Below are positions 45,901 through 54,710 of a DNA stretch of 64,000 nt, one piece after another. The stretch's first letter is position 1. Each line of letters starts with the position of its first letter. Position numbers and translations under genes: made by a program. The notes beneath the pieces were generated by a model. The model saw nothing but the letters and a program-made list of their open reading frames with translations. It did no database searches and had not been told where the DNA came from. The stretch comes from Nocardia ninae NBRC 108245 (GTDB taxonomy: Bacteria; Actinomycetota; Actinomycetes; Mycobacteriales; Mycobacteriaceae), in NCBI RefSeq assembly GCF_007990755.1, contig NZ_BJXA01000018.1, positions 1 to 64,000 on the forward strand. Reading direction: 5' to 3'.

Positions 45901-48900
45901 CCCGTCACCCGGGCGGCCAGCGGCATGTTGTAGGTGGCCGACGGCCCCTCCAACCGGTGGATGAACCAGAGTCGCCGCTGCGCGAACGACAGCGGAATCA
46001 CCTCCGGTCGCGGCCGGGCGAGCAGCATCGGGCGCATGGTGACGCCGGCGTCGAGCCGGGTCACCAGCTGCGCCGGCGTCGGCGCGTCGAACACCGTCCG
46101 GATCGGCACCTCGACCCCGAGCACCACCCGGATCCGGCTGATCAGCCGAGTGGCGGATAGCGAATGACCGCCCAGCTCGAAGAAGCTGTCGTCCGCGCCG
46201 ACCCGGTCGATCCCCAGCACCTCGCCGAACAACCTCGCCAGCACCCGTTCGCGCTCGCTGCCCGGCGCTCGATAGGCCCGCGAGGAGGCGAACTCCGGGG
46301 CGGGCAGCGCGGCCCGATCGAGCTTGCCGTTGGGGGTCAGCGGCACGCGGTCGATCACCATCACCACGGTCGGTACCAGGAACTCCGGCAGGCGCGCCGC
46401 GGCGAACCGGCGCACCTGTGCCCCATCGAGCGCGTTTCCGTTCGTGCCGTCGTTGCCGTTGCTCCGATCGGCGACCACATAACCGATCAGCTGCTTGTCG
46501 GCACCGGACCCGGTGTCGCGGGCCAGCACCACGGCCTGCGACACCGAAGGATGTCGCACCAGCACCGATTCGACCTCGCCCGGCTCCACCCGGAAGCCGC
46601 GGATCTTGACCTGATCGTCGGCGCGGCCCACGAACTCCAGCACCCCTGCCGGAGTCCAGCGCACCACATCGCCGGTGCGATACAACCGGCCACCGGTGCG
46701 ATCGAACGGATCGGCGACGAACCGCGTTGCGGTCAACCCCGGCCGACCGCGATAGCCCCGCGCCAATTGCGCGCCGGCCACATACAGTTCACCGGCCACC
46801 CCCACCGGAACCGGCGCCAGCCATGGGTCGAGCACGAACGCCCGCATGTTCCCCAGCGGTGTCCCGATCGGGCTCTCGCCCCGAGCGCCATGCTCGGCCA
46901 GCAGCTCCAGCTTCGTGACGTGCACCGTTGTCTCGGTGATCCCGTACATGTTCACCAGGGCGGGGCCAGCACCGCCGACCGCGTACCACGGTTGTACATG
47001 GCTGTGGTGCAACGCTTCCCCACCGAAGATCACCAGGCGCAGCGCCGAATCGACGCTGCCGCTCACCGACCGGGCTTCGGCCAGCGCGTGGAAAGCCGAG
47101 GGGGTCTGGTTGAGAATGGTCACGCCCTCGGCGACGACCAGATCCCACAGTTGCACGGGCGTGCGCACCACGTCCCACGGCACGACGACGACCCGGCCAC
47201 CGTGCAAAAGCGCGCCCCAGATCTCCCACACCGAAAAGTCGAAGGCCTGCGAATGACACCAAGCCCACACATCATCGGCCCGGAATTCACACCACGGTGC
47301 GGCACTCACGAACAGCGAGGCCACATTGCGATGGGTGACGGCCACGCCCTTCGGCGTGCCGGTGGAGCCGGAGGTGTAGATGAGATAGGCCAGATTGCCG
47401 GGCAGCGGCGCGGCGGGCCGCACCACCTCATGGTGTGCCGCCTCGGCCTCCTCGAGCAAGATCCGCGGAACCCCTTGCTGCGGCAGCAGTTTCGAGGTGG
47501 CGCGGTCGGTGAGTACCGCGATCGGTGCGGCGTCGGCGAGCACGAACGCCAACCGTTCGGCCGGATAACCGGGATCGATCGGCAGATACGCACCACCGGC
47601 CTTCGACACCGCCAGGATGGCGACGATCAGCTCCGCCGACCTCGGCAAGGCCACCGCCACCACGCTGTCCGGACGCACATCCGCGGCGAGCAGGGTCCGC
47701 GCGACGCGATCCGCCCGCGTATCGAGTTCGCGATACGACAGCCGCGCACCACCGGACACCACGGCCACCGCGTCCGGGGCCCGGCGCACCTGATCGTCGA
47801 ACAACCCCAGCAGAGTCGCCGCCGGATCGACCGGCACCGCGGTGTCGTTCCACGCCTCGACTACCAGCGACCGATCGTCGCCGAGGATATCCACCGCCCC
47901 GATCGGCGCCGCAGGGTCGGTGATCGCCTGCATCAGATAGCGCGCGATCGAGTCGAGGTAGCCGCGCAGATCGTCTTCGGTGTAGAGCTGCGCGTCGCCT
48001 TCTATCCGCAGGTATCCGCCACGGGCCGACTGCTTCTCGTAATGCAGGACGATCGACAGATCTCCGCTGTTCCCTGCCGAGTAGACCTGGAGATCGGCTG
48101 TCCCACCGGTCATCCGCAAGGCACCGAAGAACGACATGACATTGATGACCGGGCCGAACGGGTTCCCGTGTGCAGGCGGCATTTTCAAGTCGCGCCGGAT
48201 CTCCGACATCCCGTACCGGAGATGGTCGCGCGCACCCGCGATGCTGTCCTGGAGCCGTCGGGACAGTTGCCCCAGCGAGAGGTCCCGGCCCGAATCCACC
48301 AGCAAGGGAACGGTATCCGACAGCTGGCACGGCGTGCGCCGCGCGATGGCATTCTGGTTGGAGACCGGCATCTGTACGCAGAATTCGTCGCGCAGCGCGT
48401 AGCGCTGGACCGCGGCCGCCGCGACCGACATCAACAGATAGGGCAGCTTCACCCCGATCGTCTGCGCCGAGTCGATCAGCCTGCCGAGCTCCGCGCCGGA
48501 AAAGCCGTGCGTGCAACCGATCCGCCCGGGTTTGGCGTCCGGTGCGGCATTGCCCGGCAGACGCAGCGGTTCGATCCCGGGCGGGATCTGCCCGCGCCAG
48601 TACTCCCGATCGATCGCCTGTTGGTGGCAACGGTAGGCCCGATCGCTCTCGATGATCTCGTCGACGGGCACGAAATCGGCAGGTTCGATGGGCATTCCGG
48701 CGACCAAGGCGCCGTATACATCCAGCACCCGCTGCGCCCAGGTGGCGACACCGACCCCATCCATGATGATGTGGTGGAAGCACATCGACAGAAAGTATTG
48801 TCCGGCATCGACTTTGAGCAGCGCGACGCGCAACAGCGCGTCCTGCTCCAGATCGAAGGCAAGCTCGAGCTCGCGAGACATGTAGTCGAAGGCGGCCGAG

Positions 48901-49187
48901 ATCGGCTCGGGCTGCTCGGTGAGATCGAGGTAGGCGGGCATCCAATCGCGGGTGTTCCGGTCGATCTGCATCGGCCCGTCGGCGCCACCGACGAAATTGA
49001 CCGTGAGCGCCTCCGATTCCGCGAACACGTGCCGCAGCGCGGTGACGAAATGGCCGAGTTCCAGCTCGGCCTCGATGTCGATATATATCAGGCAATTATT
49101 GGGAATATCGGAAAGCTCGTGGGCCAGCCAAAGTTCTTTTTGAATCGATGTCAGACTGCGCAGCAGTGACTTGTTACCGGATTGCAT
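33957..49187 (-). CDS. Non-ribosomal peptide synthetase, four modules, Thr-first, lipo-initiating
   Basis: This 5076-residue synthetase builds residues 1-4. Modules by approximate residue: C1-A1-T1 (1-1055), C2-A2-T2 (1060-2115), C3-A3(N-MT)-T3 (2120-3590), C4-A4(N-MT)-T4 (3590-5076). C1 (FHHIIMDG) precedes the first A domain and differs from the other C domains, as expected for a starter domain that N-acylates residue 1. Pocket codes I read: A1 DFWNIGMVHK, the classic threonine code; A2 DAYFWGVTFK, Val/Ile-like; A3 DAYFNGLVDK, unassigned; A4 DAYFIGGACK, aliphatic-like. Methyltransferase inserts (VLEIGVGSG, about residues 3032-3452 and 4506-4929) sit inside A3 and A4, predicting N-methyl residues 3 and 4. 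There is no E or TE domain; the last carrier must hand over to the next protein, whose gene overlaps by one base (TGATG). The ATG follows GAGGGAG with six bases spacing. Confidence 0.95.
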   Translation of the reverse strand: MQSGNKSLLRSLTSIQKELWLAHELSDIPNNCLIYIDIEAELELGHFVTALRHVFAESEALTVNFVGGADGPMQIDRNTRDWMPAYLDLTEQPEPISAAFDYMSRELELAFDLEQDALLRVALLKVDAGQYFLSMCFHHIIMDGVGVATWAQRVLDVYGALVAGMPIEPADFVPVDEIIESDRAYRCHQQAIDREYWRGQIPPGIEPLRLPGNAAPDAKPGRIGCTHGFSGAELGRLIDSAQTIGVKLPYLLMSVAAAAVQRYALRDEFCVQMPVSNQNAIARRTPCQLSDTVPLLVDSGRDLSLGQLSRRLQDSIAGARDHLRYGMSEIRRDLKMPPAHGNPFGPVINVMSFFGALRMTGGTADLQVYSAGNSGDLSIVLHYEKQSARGGYLRIEGDAQLYTEDDLRGYLDSIARYLMQAITDPAAPIGAVDILGDDRSLVVEAWNDTAVPVDPAATLLGLFDDQVRRAPDAVAVVSGGARLSYRELDTRADRVARTLLAADVRPDSVVAVALPRSAELIVAILAVSKAGGAYLPIDPGYPAERLAFVLADAAPIAVLTDRATSKLLPQQGVPRILLEEAEAAHHEVVRPAAPLPGNLAYLIYTSGSTGTPKGVAVTHRNVASLFVSAAPWCEFRADDVWAWCHSQAFDFSVWEIWGALLHGGRVVVVPWDVVRTPVQLWDLVVAEGVTILNQTPSAFHALAEARSVSGSVDSALRLVIFGGEALHHSHVQPWYAVGGAGPALVNMYGITETTVHVTKLELLAEHGARGESPIGTPLGNMRAFVLDPWLAPVPVGVAGELYVAGAQLARGYRGRPGLTATRFVADPFDRTGGRLYRTGDVVRWTPAGVLEFVGRADDQVKIRGFRVEPGEVESVLVRHPSVSQAVVLARDTGSGADKQLIGYVVADRSNGNDGTNGNALDGAQVRRFAAARLPEFLVPTVVMVIDRVPLTPNGKLDRAALPAPEFASSRAYRAPGSERERVLARLFGEVLGIDRVGADDSFFELGGHSLSATRLISRIRVVLGVEVPIRTVFDAPTPAQLVTRLDAGVTMRPMLLARPRPEVIPLSFAQRRLWFIHRLEGPSATYNMPLAARVTGAFDAAAFTAAVCDVVARHESLRTVFVETDGVPAQHVLAAHDVEVPVTIADVAPDAVDAAVAEAARYPFELSTQIPIRASAFRYGDDEWTVLVLIHHIASDGWSAASLLDDLSTAYAVRREGRAPEWAPLPVQYVDYTLWQQELLGSPDDPDSVLSRQFGYWRAELDGLPEQLRLPTDRPRPRVASYRGDVVLFDIEPEVRTAVERLAAREGATVSMVWQSALAVLLAKLGAGEDIPIGSPIAGRTDDALADLVGFFVNTWVLRATVSPAASFTEILEGVRTKALAAYDNQDAPFELLVELLNPTRSSAYHPLFQVLLTLQNNTLPTLRLPGARVTPHMPATNTSRFDLTFDIGDAPADARDNGAGWDGYIEYATDLFDRSTVEAMAGRLVRILRQVVSDPDTAVGAVDVLDSDERDLVLYRWNDTAAPVDRDATVVASFEERVARTPDAVAVVCGDDEISYRELDTRATELACVLISRGVGPDTIAAVALPRSVELIVALLAVLKAGGGYLPIDPTYPSDRLAFILTDAAPVVVVTDSATVDLLPETAAPHLYLDTTDVVEGATLDRAVAAASQNLAYVIYTSGSTGVPKGVAVTHRNVVAFATKHSWHDGAHASVLVHSSVAFDASTYEIWVPLLGGGRIVVAPPGRTDIAVLGRQLVAHKVTAVFLTTRLFELFVDHGADALAGLREVWVGGEEMPPEVFARALRLCPQTRIVHVYGPTETTTFAIRRPFRPGEHFDEALVPIGAPLANVQAFVLDSWLAPVPPGVAGELYVAGAQLGRGYHGRADLTAARFVADPFDPNGGRLYRTGDLVRRNHGGQVEFLGRIDDQVKIRGFRVEPGEVESVLAQHPSVAQALVVVRDGDTGDKQLIGYVVADRTDLVGAQVRDFAAERLPEFMVPTVVMVIDAVPLTANGKLDRAALPAPESVSSVRYRAPGSARERVLAELFGAVLGRDRVGVDDSFFELGGHSLLATRLASRIRVELGIEVPIRTVFDAPTVAQLATRLDAGVQVRPALLAQPRPDVVPLSFAQRRLWFIHRLEGPSATYNMALAVRLHGVDVAALTAAIGDVVMRHESLRTIFVDADGVPSQQVLDVDSVEVPVTVTDMRAADPAETDAAVTSAVRYGFDLSSEIPLRATVFRRTDDAAVLVLLIHHIAGDGWSLTPLLRDLSEAYAARKDHRAPRWRPLPVQYADYTLWQRELLGSATDPDSVLSQQFEYWRRELEGLPEQLRLPTDRPRPRVASYRGDMVHFQIESEIRAAVERLAAREGATVSMVLQSALAVLLFKLGAGEDIPIGAPIAGRTDEALAELVGFFVNTWVLRAAVVPDASFTEILGVVREKALAGYENQDVPFELLVELLNPARSAAHHPLFQVTLAFQNNTLPALELSGVRIEPYPAATATARFDLFFNIAEAPAGDPWSGFVEYATELFDRSTVEAMAARLVRLLRQVGSDPEVPVGAIDLLDTDERELVLRRWNDTTVEVPAAATLTELFAAQVAATPDAIAVVCADAKLTYQDLDRRSDRLARALISRGVGPDGVVAVALPRSTNLIVTLLGVLKAGGGYLPIDPAYPSDRLAFVLADAAPVVVVTDSATAHALPPTATPHLYLDSMEALDGDRAGLDRVVAVGAHNLACVIYTSGSTGVPKGVGITHHNVVNLVNQAWQAGVEDRVLVHSSIAFDASTYEIWPALCGGATLVVAGEQRSDPGEITRLVETWSVTKMFATPPLLSALVDHVEALPDSPFRSLRQVNTGADTLTSGLVRALRGTCPDLRVDNLYGPTEATVDVTAYRVPEDEPGAVVPIGVPVANSRVFVLDSWLVPVPVGVSGELYVAGAQLARGYHGRAGLTAARFVADPFDRTGGGRLYRTGDVVRWTAAGVLEFAGRVDDQVKIRGFRVEPGEVESVLAQHPSVAQAVVVAHDSEAGKQLVGYVVADHSGATVGEGELVGQWRRVYDDLYAGAEQAPDIGAVDGDEVGFVTGFGGWNSSYTGGAIPVEQMREWRATTVERIRGLSPRRVLEIGVGSGLLMSQLAPDCVEYWATDFSSATISTLQRQLGELNEEWVDRVSLSVRGADETEGLPEHYFDTVVLNSVIQYFPSQSYLRRVLERVLRVLAPGGAVFIGDVRNLALLEEFTTAAQIARNGGDDPVAVADRVRRDISAEQELLLAPEYFLALGDVLDIGAVDIELKRGYSMNELTRYRYDVVLHPAAVNPLSVAEVPKAAFRDHDSLQTLLRDQHPDGIRITGVPHAGLVGEVEATHRIEAGHAGIATDALGVGFEGILETISDRAGVVPEDLHLLGRRLGYATAVTWSARPDRMDAVFVDAATLGDRPLADVYTATDPVGDPAAYANNPQAGLLAADVRRWASDRLPEFMVPATVMVIGSVPLTSSGKLDRRALPDPEFASSAEYRAPDSEREQVLAELFAEILGLDRVGVDDNFFTLGGHSLLATRLASRIRAVTGVEVPIRTIFDAPTVAQLVTRLDAEVQVRPPLLPRPRPDVVPLSFAQRRLWFIHRLEGPSATYNMPLPVRLSGVFDASAFAAALGDVVARHESLRTVFVEAEGVPTQRVLAADSVEVPVTVEVETVDPAELDAAVNAAVRYAFDLSSEIPIRATVFRAGGDECVLVLLVHHIAGDGWSAAPLLRDLATAYAARLEHRAPRWAPLPVQYVDYTLWQREFLGSPDDPDSVLSQQYEYWRRELDGLPEQLRLPTDRPRPRVASYRGDMVVFGVEPEIRTAVERLAAREGATVSMVLQSALAVLLFKLGAGEDIPLGSPIAGRTDEALADLVGFFVNTWVLRATVAPATSFAEVVAQVRSKALAAYENQDVPFELLVELLNPARSAAHHPLFQVSLAFQNNALPTLRLPGVGFEPYPASIAASRFDLFFNVADAPAGDPWSGFVEYSTDLFDRFTVESMVNRFVRILDRIVTDPGGPVGAIDVLDTEEQESVLRRWNNTAVEVADTTMVELFEAQVARTPTATAVIGGSTEISYRELDTRADGLARTLVARGVRPDSLVAVALPRSVELIVALLGVLKAGGAYLPIDPGYPSDRLSFILSDAAPVVVVTDSATAHFLPDSEVPHHYLDAPGANGGEPGDLAGIGLRPQHLAYVTYTSGSTGVPKGVEITHRNLVNLVARAWSVDPEDRVLTHSSIAFDATTYEIWPALAGGAALVVTESSRSDLVELTDLIERRSVTKMFATPPLLSALADHVEPLPGTPLRSLRRVIAGGAELTAAVLRKLNAKHAGVQVMNGYGPTETTACVTDYDVLGDIEGAVPIGRPSVNVRVFVLDSWLAPVPVGVAGELYVAGTQLARGYHGRAGLTAARFVADPFDPIGGGRLYRTGDVVRWNNSGQLEFVGRADDQVKVRGFRVEPGEVETALEQHPSVSRAVVVVRDSSTGGQQLVGYVVADRSGPVVGEAELVGQWRKVYDDLYGAAGQKADRSGNGNGDKAPTGFGMDFGGWNSSYTGTSIPIEQMREWREATVQRIRGLAPRRVLEIGVGSGLLLSQLAPDCDEYWAADFSAATIATLQHQLDELDAPWAERVSLSVRSAEDIAGLPEEYFDTVVVNSVVQYFPGERYLRRVLEQALGLLAPGGAIFVGDVRNLGLLEEFTTAVQIARNDGDDPAAIRERVRRTVFAEQELLVAPEYFHALCRATDFETVDIELKRGYSVNELTRYRYDVVLHKTPTKALSVAEVPKVVFRDHDWLRTLLQTRHPDGIRVTGIPHAGLTGQIEAVHRIRTGESVPSAPRTDPRAAGFEGILADPAARRDAGLLPEDLHVLGDRLGYTTAVTWSAQPDRMDAVFVDTATAQSRPLTDVYVPSAEVDDPTPYASNPQDTLLPAAVRELAAEQLPEFMVPSVVMVIDDVPLTANGKLDRAALPDPEFAAAAEYRAPSSERERVLAGLFAEILGLDRVGVDDSFFALGGHSLLATRLASRIRAVLGVEVPIRVIFDAATVAELDRRWPELAPSRRPALRRMNREVGL

Positions 49188-49331
49188 GACAAACTCCCTC
49201 GCTTATCACCTTTGCCGGGCCGTACCGATCCGCTGCTGGCCGAACGGAATCGTTTTCGGCGATGCGGGCGCGCCGCGGATGCAGCCCCGTACTGCACCGC
49301 CGCGCGCCCAGCTCGCTGCGCTGGCAAAGGT

Positions 49332-49350
49332 GGGGACACTCGTTGTCCCC
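49332..49350. repeat. Inverted repeat GGGGACA-N5-TGTCCCC
   Basis: A perfect 7-bp stem with a 5-base loop (CTCGT) lies about 145 bp upstream of the NRPS start. There is no T-run after it on either strand, so an operator or a leader-RNA hairpin is likelier than an intrinsic terminator. Confidence 0.5.
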
Positions 49351-49538
49351 GGTCGACTGCCGCCGCCCCCGTCGACGAATCCGCACCGGGCCACTTGCTT
49401 GACCACCGATGCGGCACCCACCCTGAATCACCGTGCGCGACAACCCTGTCCGCAGCCTGCGACAGCAGGGCGAAACGGCGATTCAACTGGTGCGGCGCGT
49501 GACAAAGCCCGGAAGCGGACGCTTGCTCACAACTAGAT

Positions 49539-49562
49539 GAGCTGTTGCTGACCGGACAGCTC
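49539..49562. repeat. Inverted repeat GAGCTGT-N10-ACAGCTC
   Basis: A perfect 7-bp inverted repeat with a 10-bp spacer. Its 17-bp half-site period and position midway between the NRPS operon and the SARP gene fit a dimeric regulator site. SARP proteins usually bind direct repeats, so a different regulator would be expected here. Confidence 0.45.
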
Positions 49563-49689
49563 GTCGGCTGCCGATGAACTCGCCTCCCCCGAATCCCGCT
49601 GCCGCACACTCGATCAGGATGTCTCGAGCTGCGTAACTGCCGCTGTACTAGCGCATAAATGACTGGTCAAAGTGGTAACTATCCAGTGT

Positions 49690-49704
49690 TCCTCCCTCGG
49701 AGGA
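49690..49704. repeat. Short hairpin TCCTCC-CTC-GGAGGA upstream of SARP gene
   Basis: A perfect 6-bp stem with a 3-base loop, 56 bp before the chosen SARP start. If transcribed, its left arm could also pair with the SARP ribosome site (CAGGAGGG at 49745-49752), which would matter for translation. That is a possibility read from complementarity only. Confidence 0.35.
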
Positions 49705-49759
49705 GTCCGGCGCCACCTATGCTCAGCGCTGGTAGCACATGGTTCAGGAGGGCTTGTCC

Positions 49760-52700
49760 ATGGCGCACACGCAGATCAGATACGGGGTGCTCGGTTCGTT
49801 CACGGCAAGGCGCGACGACTGTGAAATCGAGTTGGGCCCAGCGAAACAGCAAGCGGTGCTTGCGGCACTGATGCTGGAGATGAACCGGCCGGTAACGGTG
49901 AACGCGATCATCGACGGGGTGTGGGGCGAACACCCCCCAGGTGACGCGCGCAACGGTGTGCAGACCTACGTCAGTAGGCTGCGTCGCGCCTTGGCGCCGT
50001 GCCGCAAGGCCACCGAACCCGCGCTGGTGTGGGCGGAGACCGGCTACGTGCTACACGGCGACCCCACGCTGTCGGACCACGTCGCGTTCGACCGACTCCT
50101 CGCTACCGCCGAGCGATGCCGGCGCGACAGCGATTTGGCGGCGGCCGCCACGCACACCGATGCCGCGTTGGCACTGTGGCGTGGCGAACCGTTCAGCGGC
50201 CTGGCGGGCCCCATCATAGAGGCCGAACGCCGCAGGTTGCAGGAGCGCTACCTGACCGCGCTCGAGCACCGCGCCGCGATCAAACTCGCCCGCGGCCAGC
50301 ACGCCGAGGCGGTCGCCGAGCTCGCCCCGCTGGTCACCTCTTATCCGCTGCAGGAACGGTTTCGAACGCTGCTCATGCTCGGGCTCTACCACTGCGGGCG
50401 GCAAGCCGAGGCGCTGCTGGTCTTCCAGGACGCGCAGCGCCATCTCGCCGACGAGATCGGGATCGAGCCGGGACGCGAACTGCGCGAGCTGCACCGCAGG
50501 ATTCTGCGCGACGAGATCGAGCCGCCGCTGGGCGGCGTCTCGACACCGACCGGTCGGCATGAATCGCTCTACAGCACAACCGATTTCGCGGGGCTCGAGC
50601 AGGAGGCGGCACGGCCCGCCGCCGAGGGCGCGTCCACTCTGGGCGAGAGCGGTGGCGGGGACAAGACAGAGTTCCAGCCCGAGGTACTGCCCAGCCGAAA
50701 TCAGCTGCCCGGCGACATCGCGGACTTCACCGGCCGCACCGGCGAGATGGACCGTCTCCTGGCCGACATACCGCCGGAAGCGGCCCGCCCGACCGTGTTG
50801 ATCGAGGCCATCGACGGCATGGCCGGGGTGGGTAAGACGACGCTGGCGATTCACGCGGCGCACCAGCTCAGCGGCCGCTTTCCCGACGCCCAGCTCTATA
50901 TCGACCTGCACGGGCACGCCGCCGAGAGCGCGCCCGTCGAACCGATGGTCGCGCTGGACCGGCTGTTGCGCGCGGTAGGCGTGCCGAGCGAGTCGATACC
51001 GCCGGATCTGGATGCGCGAGCCGCCATGTGGCGCACCAGAATCGCCGCCCGTTCAGCGCTGCTGGTGCTGGACAACGTCGCCGACGTCGATCAGGTGCGG
51101 CCGCTGCTGCCGGGCACGGCGAGCTGCCTGGTGCTGATCACGAGCAGGCGCAGGCTCGTCGACCTGGAAGTCTCCAGAACCCTGTCTCTGGACGTGTTTT
51201 CACGCGAAGACGCCACCGCGCTGTTCACCACCATCGTGCACGACGAGCGCGTCGCGGCGGAGCCCGAGGCGGTGCAGGAAACCGTCCGGTTGTGCGGTTA
51301 TCTGCCGCTGGCGATTCGCATCGCGGCCGGACGGCTGCGTGCGCGGCCGGTCTGGCCGATCGACCGGTTGGCCGAGCGGCTCCGACATCCCAGCCGGCTG
51401 GAACACCTGTCCGCGGGATCTCGCAGCGTAGCGGCCGCCCTCACCGCCAGTTTCCAAGACCTGTCGATCGATCAGCAGCGCGTGTTCCGGCTGCTCGGCC
51501 TGCACCCGGGCCGCGACTTCGACACGTATGCCACCGCAGCCCTCGCCGATATCGGGATCGACGCCGCCGAGCAGATCCTGGAGGCGCTCGTCGATGTTCA
51601 TCTGCTGGAACAGGTTGTCTCCGAGCGCTATCGATTCCACAGTTTGGTACGCGATTACGCAGCGACACTGAGCGAGCCGTCCGATCTCGACGGCGACGCC
51701 GCGTTGACCCGGCTGTTCGACTACTACCGGTATGCCGCGTGGGCGGTCGGCACCAGAATACTGCCCGACCGCACCTTCCGCGTCGCCGATCTGCCCAGGC
51801 CGACGACACCGGTACCCGCGCTCGTCACTCACCACGAGTGCGTGACCTGGTTGCACAGCGAACGGCTCAACTTGCTGGCGATCGCTCGCGAGGCGACCAA
51901 GGCCCGCTGGTCCGGCTACACCAGGCTGTTCTCCGAAATCCTCTGGTGGCCTTACGTGACGGGCCTGCGCTGCTCCGACGACGCGATCACCTTGCACTTC
52001 GACGCGGTCGAAGTGGCGCGCAGCAGCGGCCAGCATGCCGAAGAGTGCCGGTTGCTGGTCAATCTGGGCTACACGCTCTGGCGGATGCGGCATTGCCAGC
52101 AGGCACTGGTGGTGCTGAACGACGCCGTCGGGCTGGCGCACGGTATGCGCGACCACGCCAACGCGGCGCGGGCCATGCATCACAGCGGGCTGGTCTACTT
52201 CCGGCTGGCGCGGTATCGGGATGCGTTGATGGGGTATCACCAAGCGCTGTCGTTGTCCCGGTCCAGCGGCAACAGATACATGGAAGGTTATGCGCTGCAA
52301 GGGCTCGGGCAGGTCCACGAGCGGATGGGGCATTGCGAGGACGCCGTCGACTATCTCCGGCAAGCCGTCGATATCGCCGACGAAACCGGCGACCCATACC
52401 TGCGCGCCAGTGCCCTCATGCGCATCAGCGATGCCGACATGCGGGTCGACAGATACAACGACGCGCTCGCACACCTGGAGGACGCGCGTAAAACGTTGAC
52501 GCCGATGTCGCCGAATACCCTTTTCCACAACTATTTCTCGATCCGCATCGGCAATACCTATTGTCAGCTGAAGCAGTACGAAACAGCGGTGGAAAATTTC
52601 CGGGTGGCGCTGGCGCGGGCCGAGCGCAGCAATGATCTGATCCTCAAGTGTTGCGCGTATCTGGGTATCGGGGATATCCATCGCAGGCAGGGCCACTACC

Positions 52701-53080
52701 GGGAAGCGCTCGCCCACTACGAACGCGCGCTGCACATCGCCTATGCGTCGGGCTCGCCGTACGAGGAAATGCTCGCCTACGACGCCATCGCCACGGTCAG
52801 TTATTGCTCTGCGCACTTCTCGGTCGCGCGCAAGCACTGGAAGACCGCCCTGACGATCGCCGCCGGGCTGGGCCTGCCGGAGACCCGGCGCATCGCCGAT
52901 CATGTCGCCGGCATCGACTCGACGTTTCTCGCCGCCACGGCAACGCAAGCGGCCGAAGCACATTCGGCCGAGTTCCGCAGAGCCGCGGGGTTGATCCGAT
53001 GCGATCTGTCGCCGTCGAGTCGCGCAACTGCGATGGCCGCGATGGTCGATCCGAAGGGCCCTGACCGGCTACGCGCGTGA
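49760..53080 (+). CDS. SARP-family transcriptional regulator with NB-ARC and TPR domains (AfsR-like)
   Basis: This 1106-residue regulator has an N-terminal OmpR-type winged-helix DNA-binding domain (about 1-95), a bacterial transcriptional activation domain (about 100-245), a linker, an NB-ARC ATPase from about residue 320 (Walker A GMAGVGKTT; Walker B LLVLDN; GYLPLAIR) and a long C-terminal TPR array (about 680-1060). This is the large AfsR-like SARP layout; such proteins activate antibiotic genes, with the ATPase/TPR part sensing or gating. I start at ATG 49760 because CAGGAGGG lies seven bases upstream; an in-frame ATG at 49739 has no such site. The gene reads away from the NRPS operon across a shared intergenic region, making it the likely pathway activator. 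Its 3' end overlaps the convergent VanZ-like gene by 12 bp. Confidence 0.93.
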   Translation: MAHTQIRYGVLGSFTARRDDCEIELGPAKQQAVLAALMLEMNRPVTVNAIIDGVWGEHPPGDARNGVQTYVSRLRRALAPCRKATEPALVWAETGYVLHGDPTLSDHVAFDRLLATAERCRRDSDLAAAATHTDAALALWRGEPFSGLAGPIIEAERRRLQERYLTALEHRAAIKLARGQHAEAVAELAPLVTSYPLQERFRTLLMLGLYHCGRQAEALLVFQDAQRHLADEIGIEPGRELRELHRRILRDEIEPPLGGVSTPTGRHESLYSTTDFAGLEQEAARPAAEGASTLGESGGGDKTEFQPEVLPSRNQLPGDIADFTGRTGEMDRLLADIPPEAARPTVLIEAIDGMAGVGKTTLAIHAAHQLSGRFPDAQLYIDLHGHAAESAPVEPMVALDRLLRAVGVPSESIPPDLDARAAMWRTRIAARSALLVLDNVADVDQVRPLLPGTASCLVLITSRRRLVDLEVSRTLSLDVFSREDATALFTTIVHDERVAAEPEAVQETVRLCGYLPLAIRIAAGRLRARPVWPIDRLAERLRHPSRLEHLSAGSRSVAAALTASFQDLSIDQQRVFRLLGLHPGRDFDTYATAALADIGIDAAEQILEALVDVHLLEQVVSERYRFHSLVRDYAATLSEPSDLDGDAALTRLFDYYRYAAWAVGTRILPDRTFRVADLPRPTTPVPALVTHHECVTWLHSERLNLLAIAREATKARWSGYTRLFSEILWWPYVTGLRCSDDAITLHFDAVEVARSSGQHAEECRLLVNLGYTLWRMRHCQQALVVLNDAVGLAHGMRDHANAARAMHHSGLVYFRLARYRDALMGYHQALSLSRSSGNRYMEGYALQGLGQVHERMGHCEDAVDYLRQAVDIADETGDPYLRASALMRISDADMRVDRYNDALAHLEDARKTLTPMSPNTLFHNYFSIRIGNTYCQLKQYETAVENFRVALARAERSNDLILKCCAYLGIGDIHRRQGHYREALAHYERALHIAYASGSPYEEMLAYDAIATVSYCSAHFSVARKHWKTALTIAAGLGLPETRRIADHVAGIDSTFLAATATQAAEAHSAEFRRAAGLIRCDLSPSSRATAMAAMVDPKGPDRLRA

Positions 53081-53620
53081 CGCCCACCAATGCCGGGAGA
53101 GCTGGGCCGCAAGGTAGGCACCAGTCGCGTTCAACAGCACGTCATCGATGGAGGAGTGACGGCCGATGGCCAGCGCGAACTGCACTGTCTCCACCACGAT
53201 CGAGGCGCAGGCGCCCACCAGCAGGACGCGGTACGAGCGAGTGAACCAGGCGAACCGCAACGGCAGCAGGAATCCCAGCGCGGCGAAGACCAGCAGATTC
53301 CCGCCGAACTGCTCGACCACCCGTCCGTCGGTCAGCTGATCGGCCAGATCACGCAGCGGCACCACATTCAGCGAACGCCCAGATCCCTTGGGCGTGAGGA
53401 TCATCCACAACCACGGCGCGGTACCCACCACCATCCCTACCTCGCACAGCGCCACCCGCCACCCGCGCCGCCGCGCCAGCCACCACGCCACCACACCCGC
53501 CACCGGTAGCGCGGCGATCGCGGCCAGCACCACCCCACCCCACAACGCCCACGTCCCGTTCACCCCGTGAGTCTTACTCGAGTCGCCCGCGCCTCCACCA
53601 GTCGTCCACACAATCCACAC
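53069..53620 (-). CDS. VanZ-like family membrane protein
   Basis: This 183-residue integral membrane protein has about four or five hydrophobic segments (about residues 24-50, 57-78, 102-122, 128-150 and a C-terminal one) and the VanZ-type signature RHSSIDDVLLNATG near the end. VanZ proteins are linked to low-level teicoplanin resistance in enterococci; the wider family has no settled function. The GTG start lacks a strong ribosome site, so the N-terminus is uncertain. The gene converges on the SARP gene with a 12-bp overlap of coding ends. A link to the peptide pathway (for example self-protection) is possible only by proximity. Confidence 0.8.
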   Translation of the reverse strand: MWIVWTTGGGAGDSSKTHGVNGTWALWGGVVLAAIAALPVAGVVAWWLARRRGWRVALCEVGMVVGTAPWLWMILTPKGSGRSLNVVPLRDLADQLTDGRVVEQFGGNLLVFAALGFLLPLRFAWFTRSYRVLLVGACASIVVETVQFALAIGRHSSIDDVLLNATGAYLAAQLSRHWWASRA

Positions 53621-53653
53621 GACATCTGCAGATGAAGGCCTGAACAGAATCCG

Positions 53654-54607
53654 CTACCCGGTACGGAGACTCGCGGCCAGTTCGCCTAGCAGTTTCCAAG
53701 TGCGCTGTTCGTCCTCCGGTGAACCGATCGCCGTCTGCGTGTAGATGAGTTCCGTTGCTCCCGCCTCGCGATACGCGGCGACCTGATCGGCCAGTAGCTG
53801 CTCGTCACCGATCGCGACCAGGTCGGCTGGATGGTGCACGCCTTCTCGATCCAGGGCGGCACGGTACGCCGGGATGGTCGCGTAGGGCTGCATATTCTGT
53901 TCGGCCCGCGCGCGGGCTCCGGCCACATCGGCGGTCACCACTCCGGACACGATCACGGCGGTCCGCGGTGTCGGCCGTCCGGCGGCCTCGGCATAGCGGG
54001 TGAGCGTGGGCACCGTGTAGTCGGCCAGGGTGCGTGGACCGGAGAGGATCGGGATCACGCCGTCGGCGAGTTCCGCTCCGGCGCGCAGTGTCAGCTCGCC
54101 TGCCGCCGCGACCAGGACCGGCACGCGGGGCCGCACGCCGTGCAACGGTTCCGACCGGGGCGTTCGGGCGATCAGGGTGTCACCTTCCAGCTCCACTGCT
54201 CCGTCATCCAGCAAGGCGCGCAACGCTTTCAGATAGTCGCGTAGATGCCGGATCCGGGGGTGCGGCGCTATGCCGTAGGTCTGTTCGACGAGCGAGGCGA
54301 TCGACATCCCGAGCCCGAGGGTGAGGCGGCCGTGGCTGGTGGCCTGCACGGTCCGGGCCTGCATCGCGAGCGTGATCGGGTGCCGAGGGTAGATCGGGAC
54401 CACCGCGGTGCCGACCGCGATGTCCGGTACTTCGCGCGCGGCGAGCGCGGCGACGGTGAGGGCGTCGTGGTCGAAACGCTGAATGAACCAGGCGGCGTCC
54501 AGCCCGGCCCCGGCCAGTTCCGCGACCTCGCCGATCAAGGTCTGCACCGGGTCGGCTGTTGCGGATAGTCGAGTGTGGTTGGTGGGCAAGGCAATACCGA
54601 TACGCAT
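53654..54607 (-). CDS. LLM-class flavin/F420-dependent oxidoreductase
   Basis: This 317-residue protein has the bacterial luciferase-like TIM-barrel pattern: an N-terminal MRIGIALPTN strand, the IAVGTAVVPIYPRHP region, and LGLGMSIASLVEQTYG. Mycobacterial and nocardial members usually use F420 or FMN to oxidise or reduce small molecules; the substrate cannot be read here. The length is normal and the ATG start is unambiguous. It diverges from a TetR-family gene 103 bp away, over an AT-rich segment with two inverted repeats, and is probably controlled by that regulator. Confidence 0.88.
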   Translation of the reverse strand: MRIGIALPTNHTRLSATADPVQTLIGEVAELAGAGLDAAWFIQRFDHDALTVAALAAREVPDIAVGTAVVPIYPRHPITLAMQARTVQATSHGRLTLGLGMSIASLVEQTYGIAPHPRIRHLRDYLKALRALLDDGAVELEGDTLIARTPRSEPLHGVRPRVPVLVAAAGELTLRAGAELADGVIPILSGPRTLADYTVPTLTRYAEAAGRPTPRTAVIVSGVVTADVAGARARAEQNMQPYATIPAYRAALDREGVHHPADLVAIGDEQLLADQVAAYREAGATELIYTQTAIGSPEDEQRTWKLLGELAASLRTG

Positions 54608-54639
54608 GAAGTCTCCCGAGCTGCGTTGTGACGAGCCGA

Positions 54640-54651
54640 TTAGTTAACTAA
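54640..54651. promoter_or_regulatory. Palindrome TTAGTTAACTAA, candidate TetR operator
   Basis: A perfect 12-bp palindrome 33 bp upstream of the LLM oxidoreductase start, inside an AT-rich island that contrasts with the GC-rich surroundings. A/T-rich palindromes like this are common TetR-family operators. It would overlap the leftward promoter. Binding is inferred. Confidence 0.55.
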
Positions 54652-54653
54652 GT

Positions 54654-54680
54654 CAATATATACATACACTGTCTATATTG
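54654..54680. promoter_or_regulatory. Inverted repeat CAATATA-N13-TATATTG, candidate operator and promoter for the TetR gene
   Basis: A perfect 7-bp inverted repeat with a 13-bp spacer, 30 bp before the TetR start codon. The right arm (TATATT at 54674) can serve as a -10 box, with GTCAAT about 16 bases upstream as a weak -35, so a repressor bound here would block its own promoter. Confidence 0.5.
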
Positions 54681-54710
54681 TCCCAGTTGCATCTTTGGTA
54701 CGCTCTTGCC

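Larger units (their letters stand above)
49188..49759. promoter_or_regulatory. Divergent regulatory region between NRPS operon and SARP gene
   Basis: These 572 bp contain no credible gene and should hold the promoter of the 36-kb NRPS transcription unit and that of the activator. Several short ORFs cross it but lack ribosome sites and recognisable protein composition. Three perfect inverted repeats occur: 49332-49350, 49539-49562 and 49690-49704. A TTTGACC-like hexamer on the minus strand near 49670 and AT-richer sequence around 49640-49685 could belong to a promoter, but I could not fit a confident -10/-35 pair. Confidence 0.5.

Noticed and set aside
13174-49187. Assignment of the NRPS to peptidolipin-type lipopeptides of Nocardia
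   Set aside because: Thr then Val-like fits the start of peptidolipins, but nine modules, three N-methyltransferases and no proline code do not fit the seven-residue peptidolipins as I recall them.
49171-49536. Short overlapping ORFs in the NRPS-SARP intergenic region
   Set aside because: Pro/Ala/Arg-rich frames in several phases on both strands, without ribosome sites or recognisable motifs.
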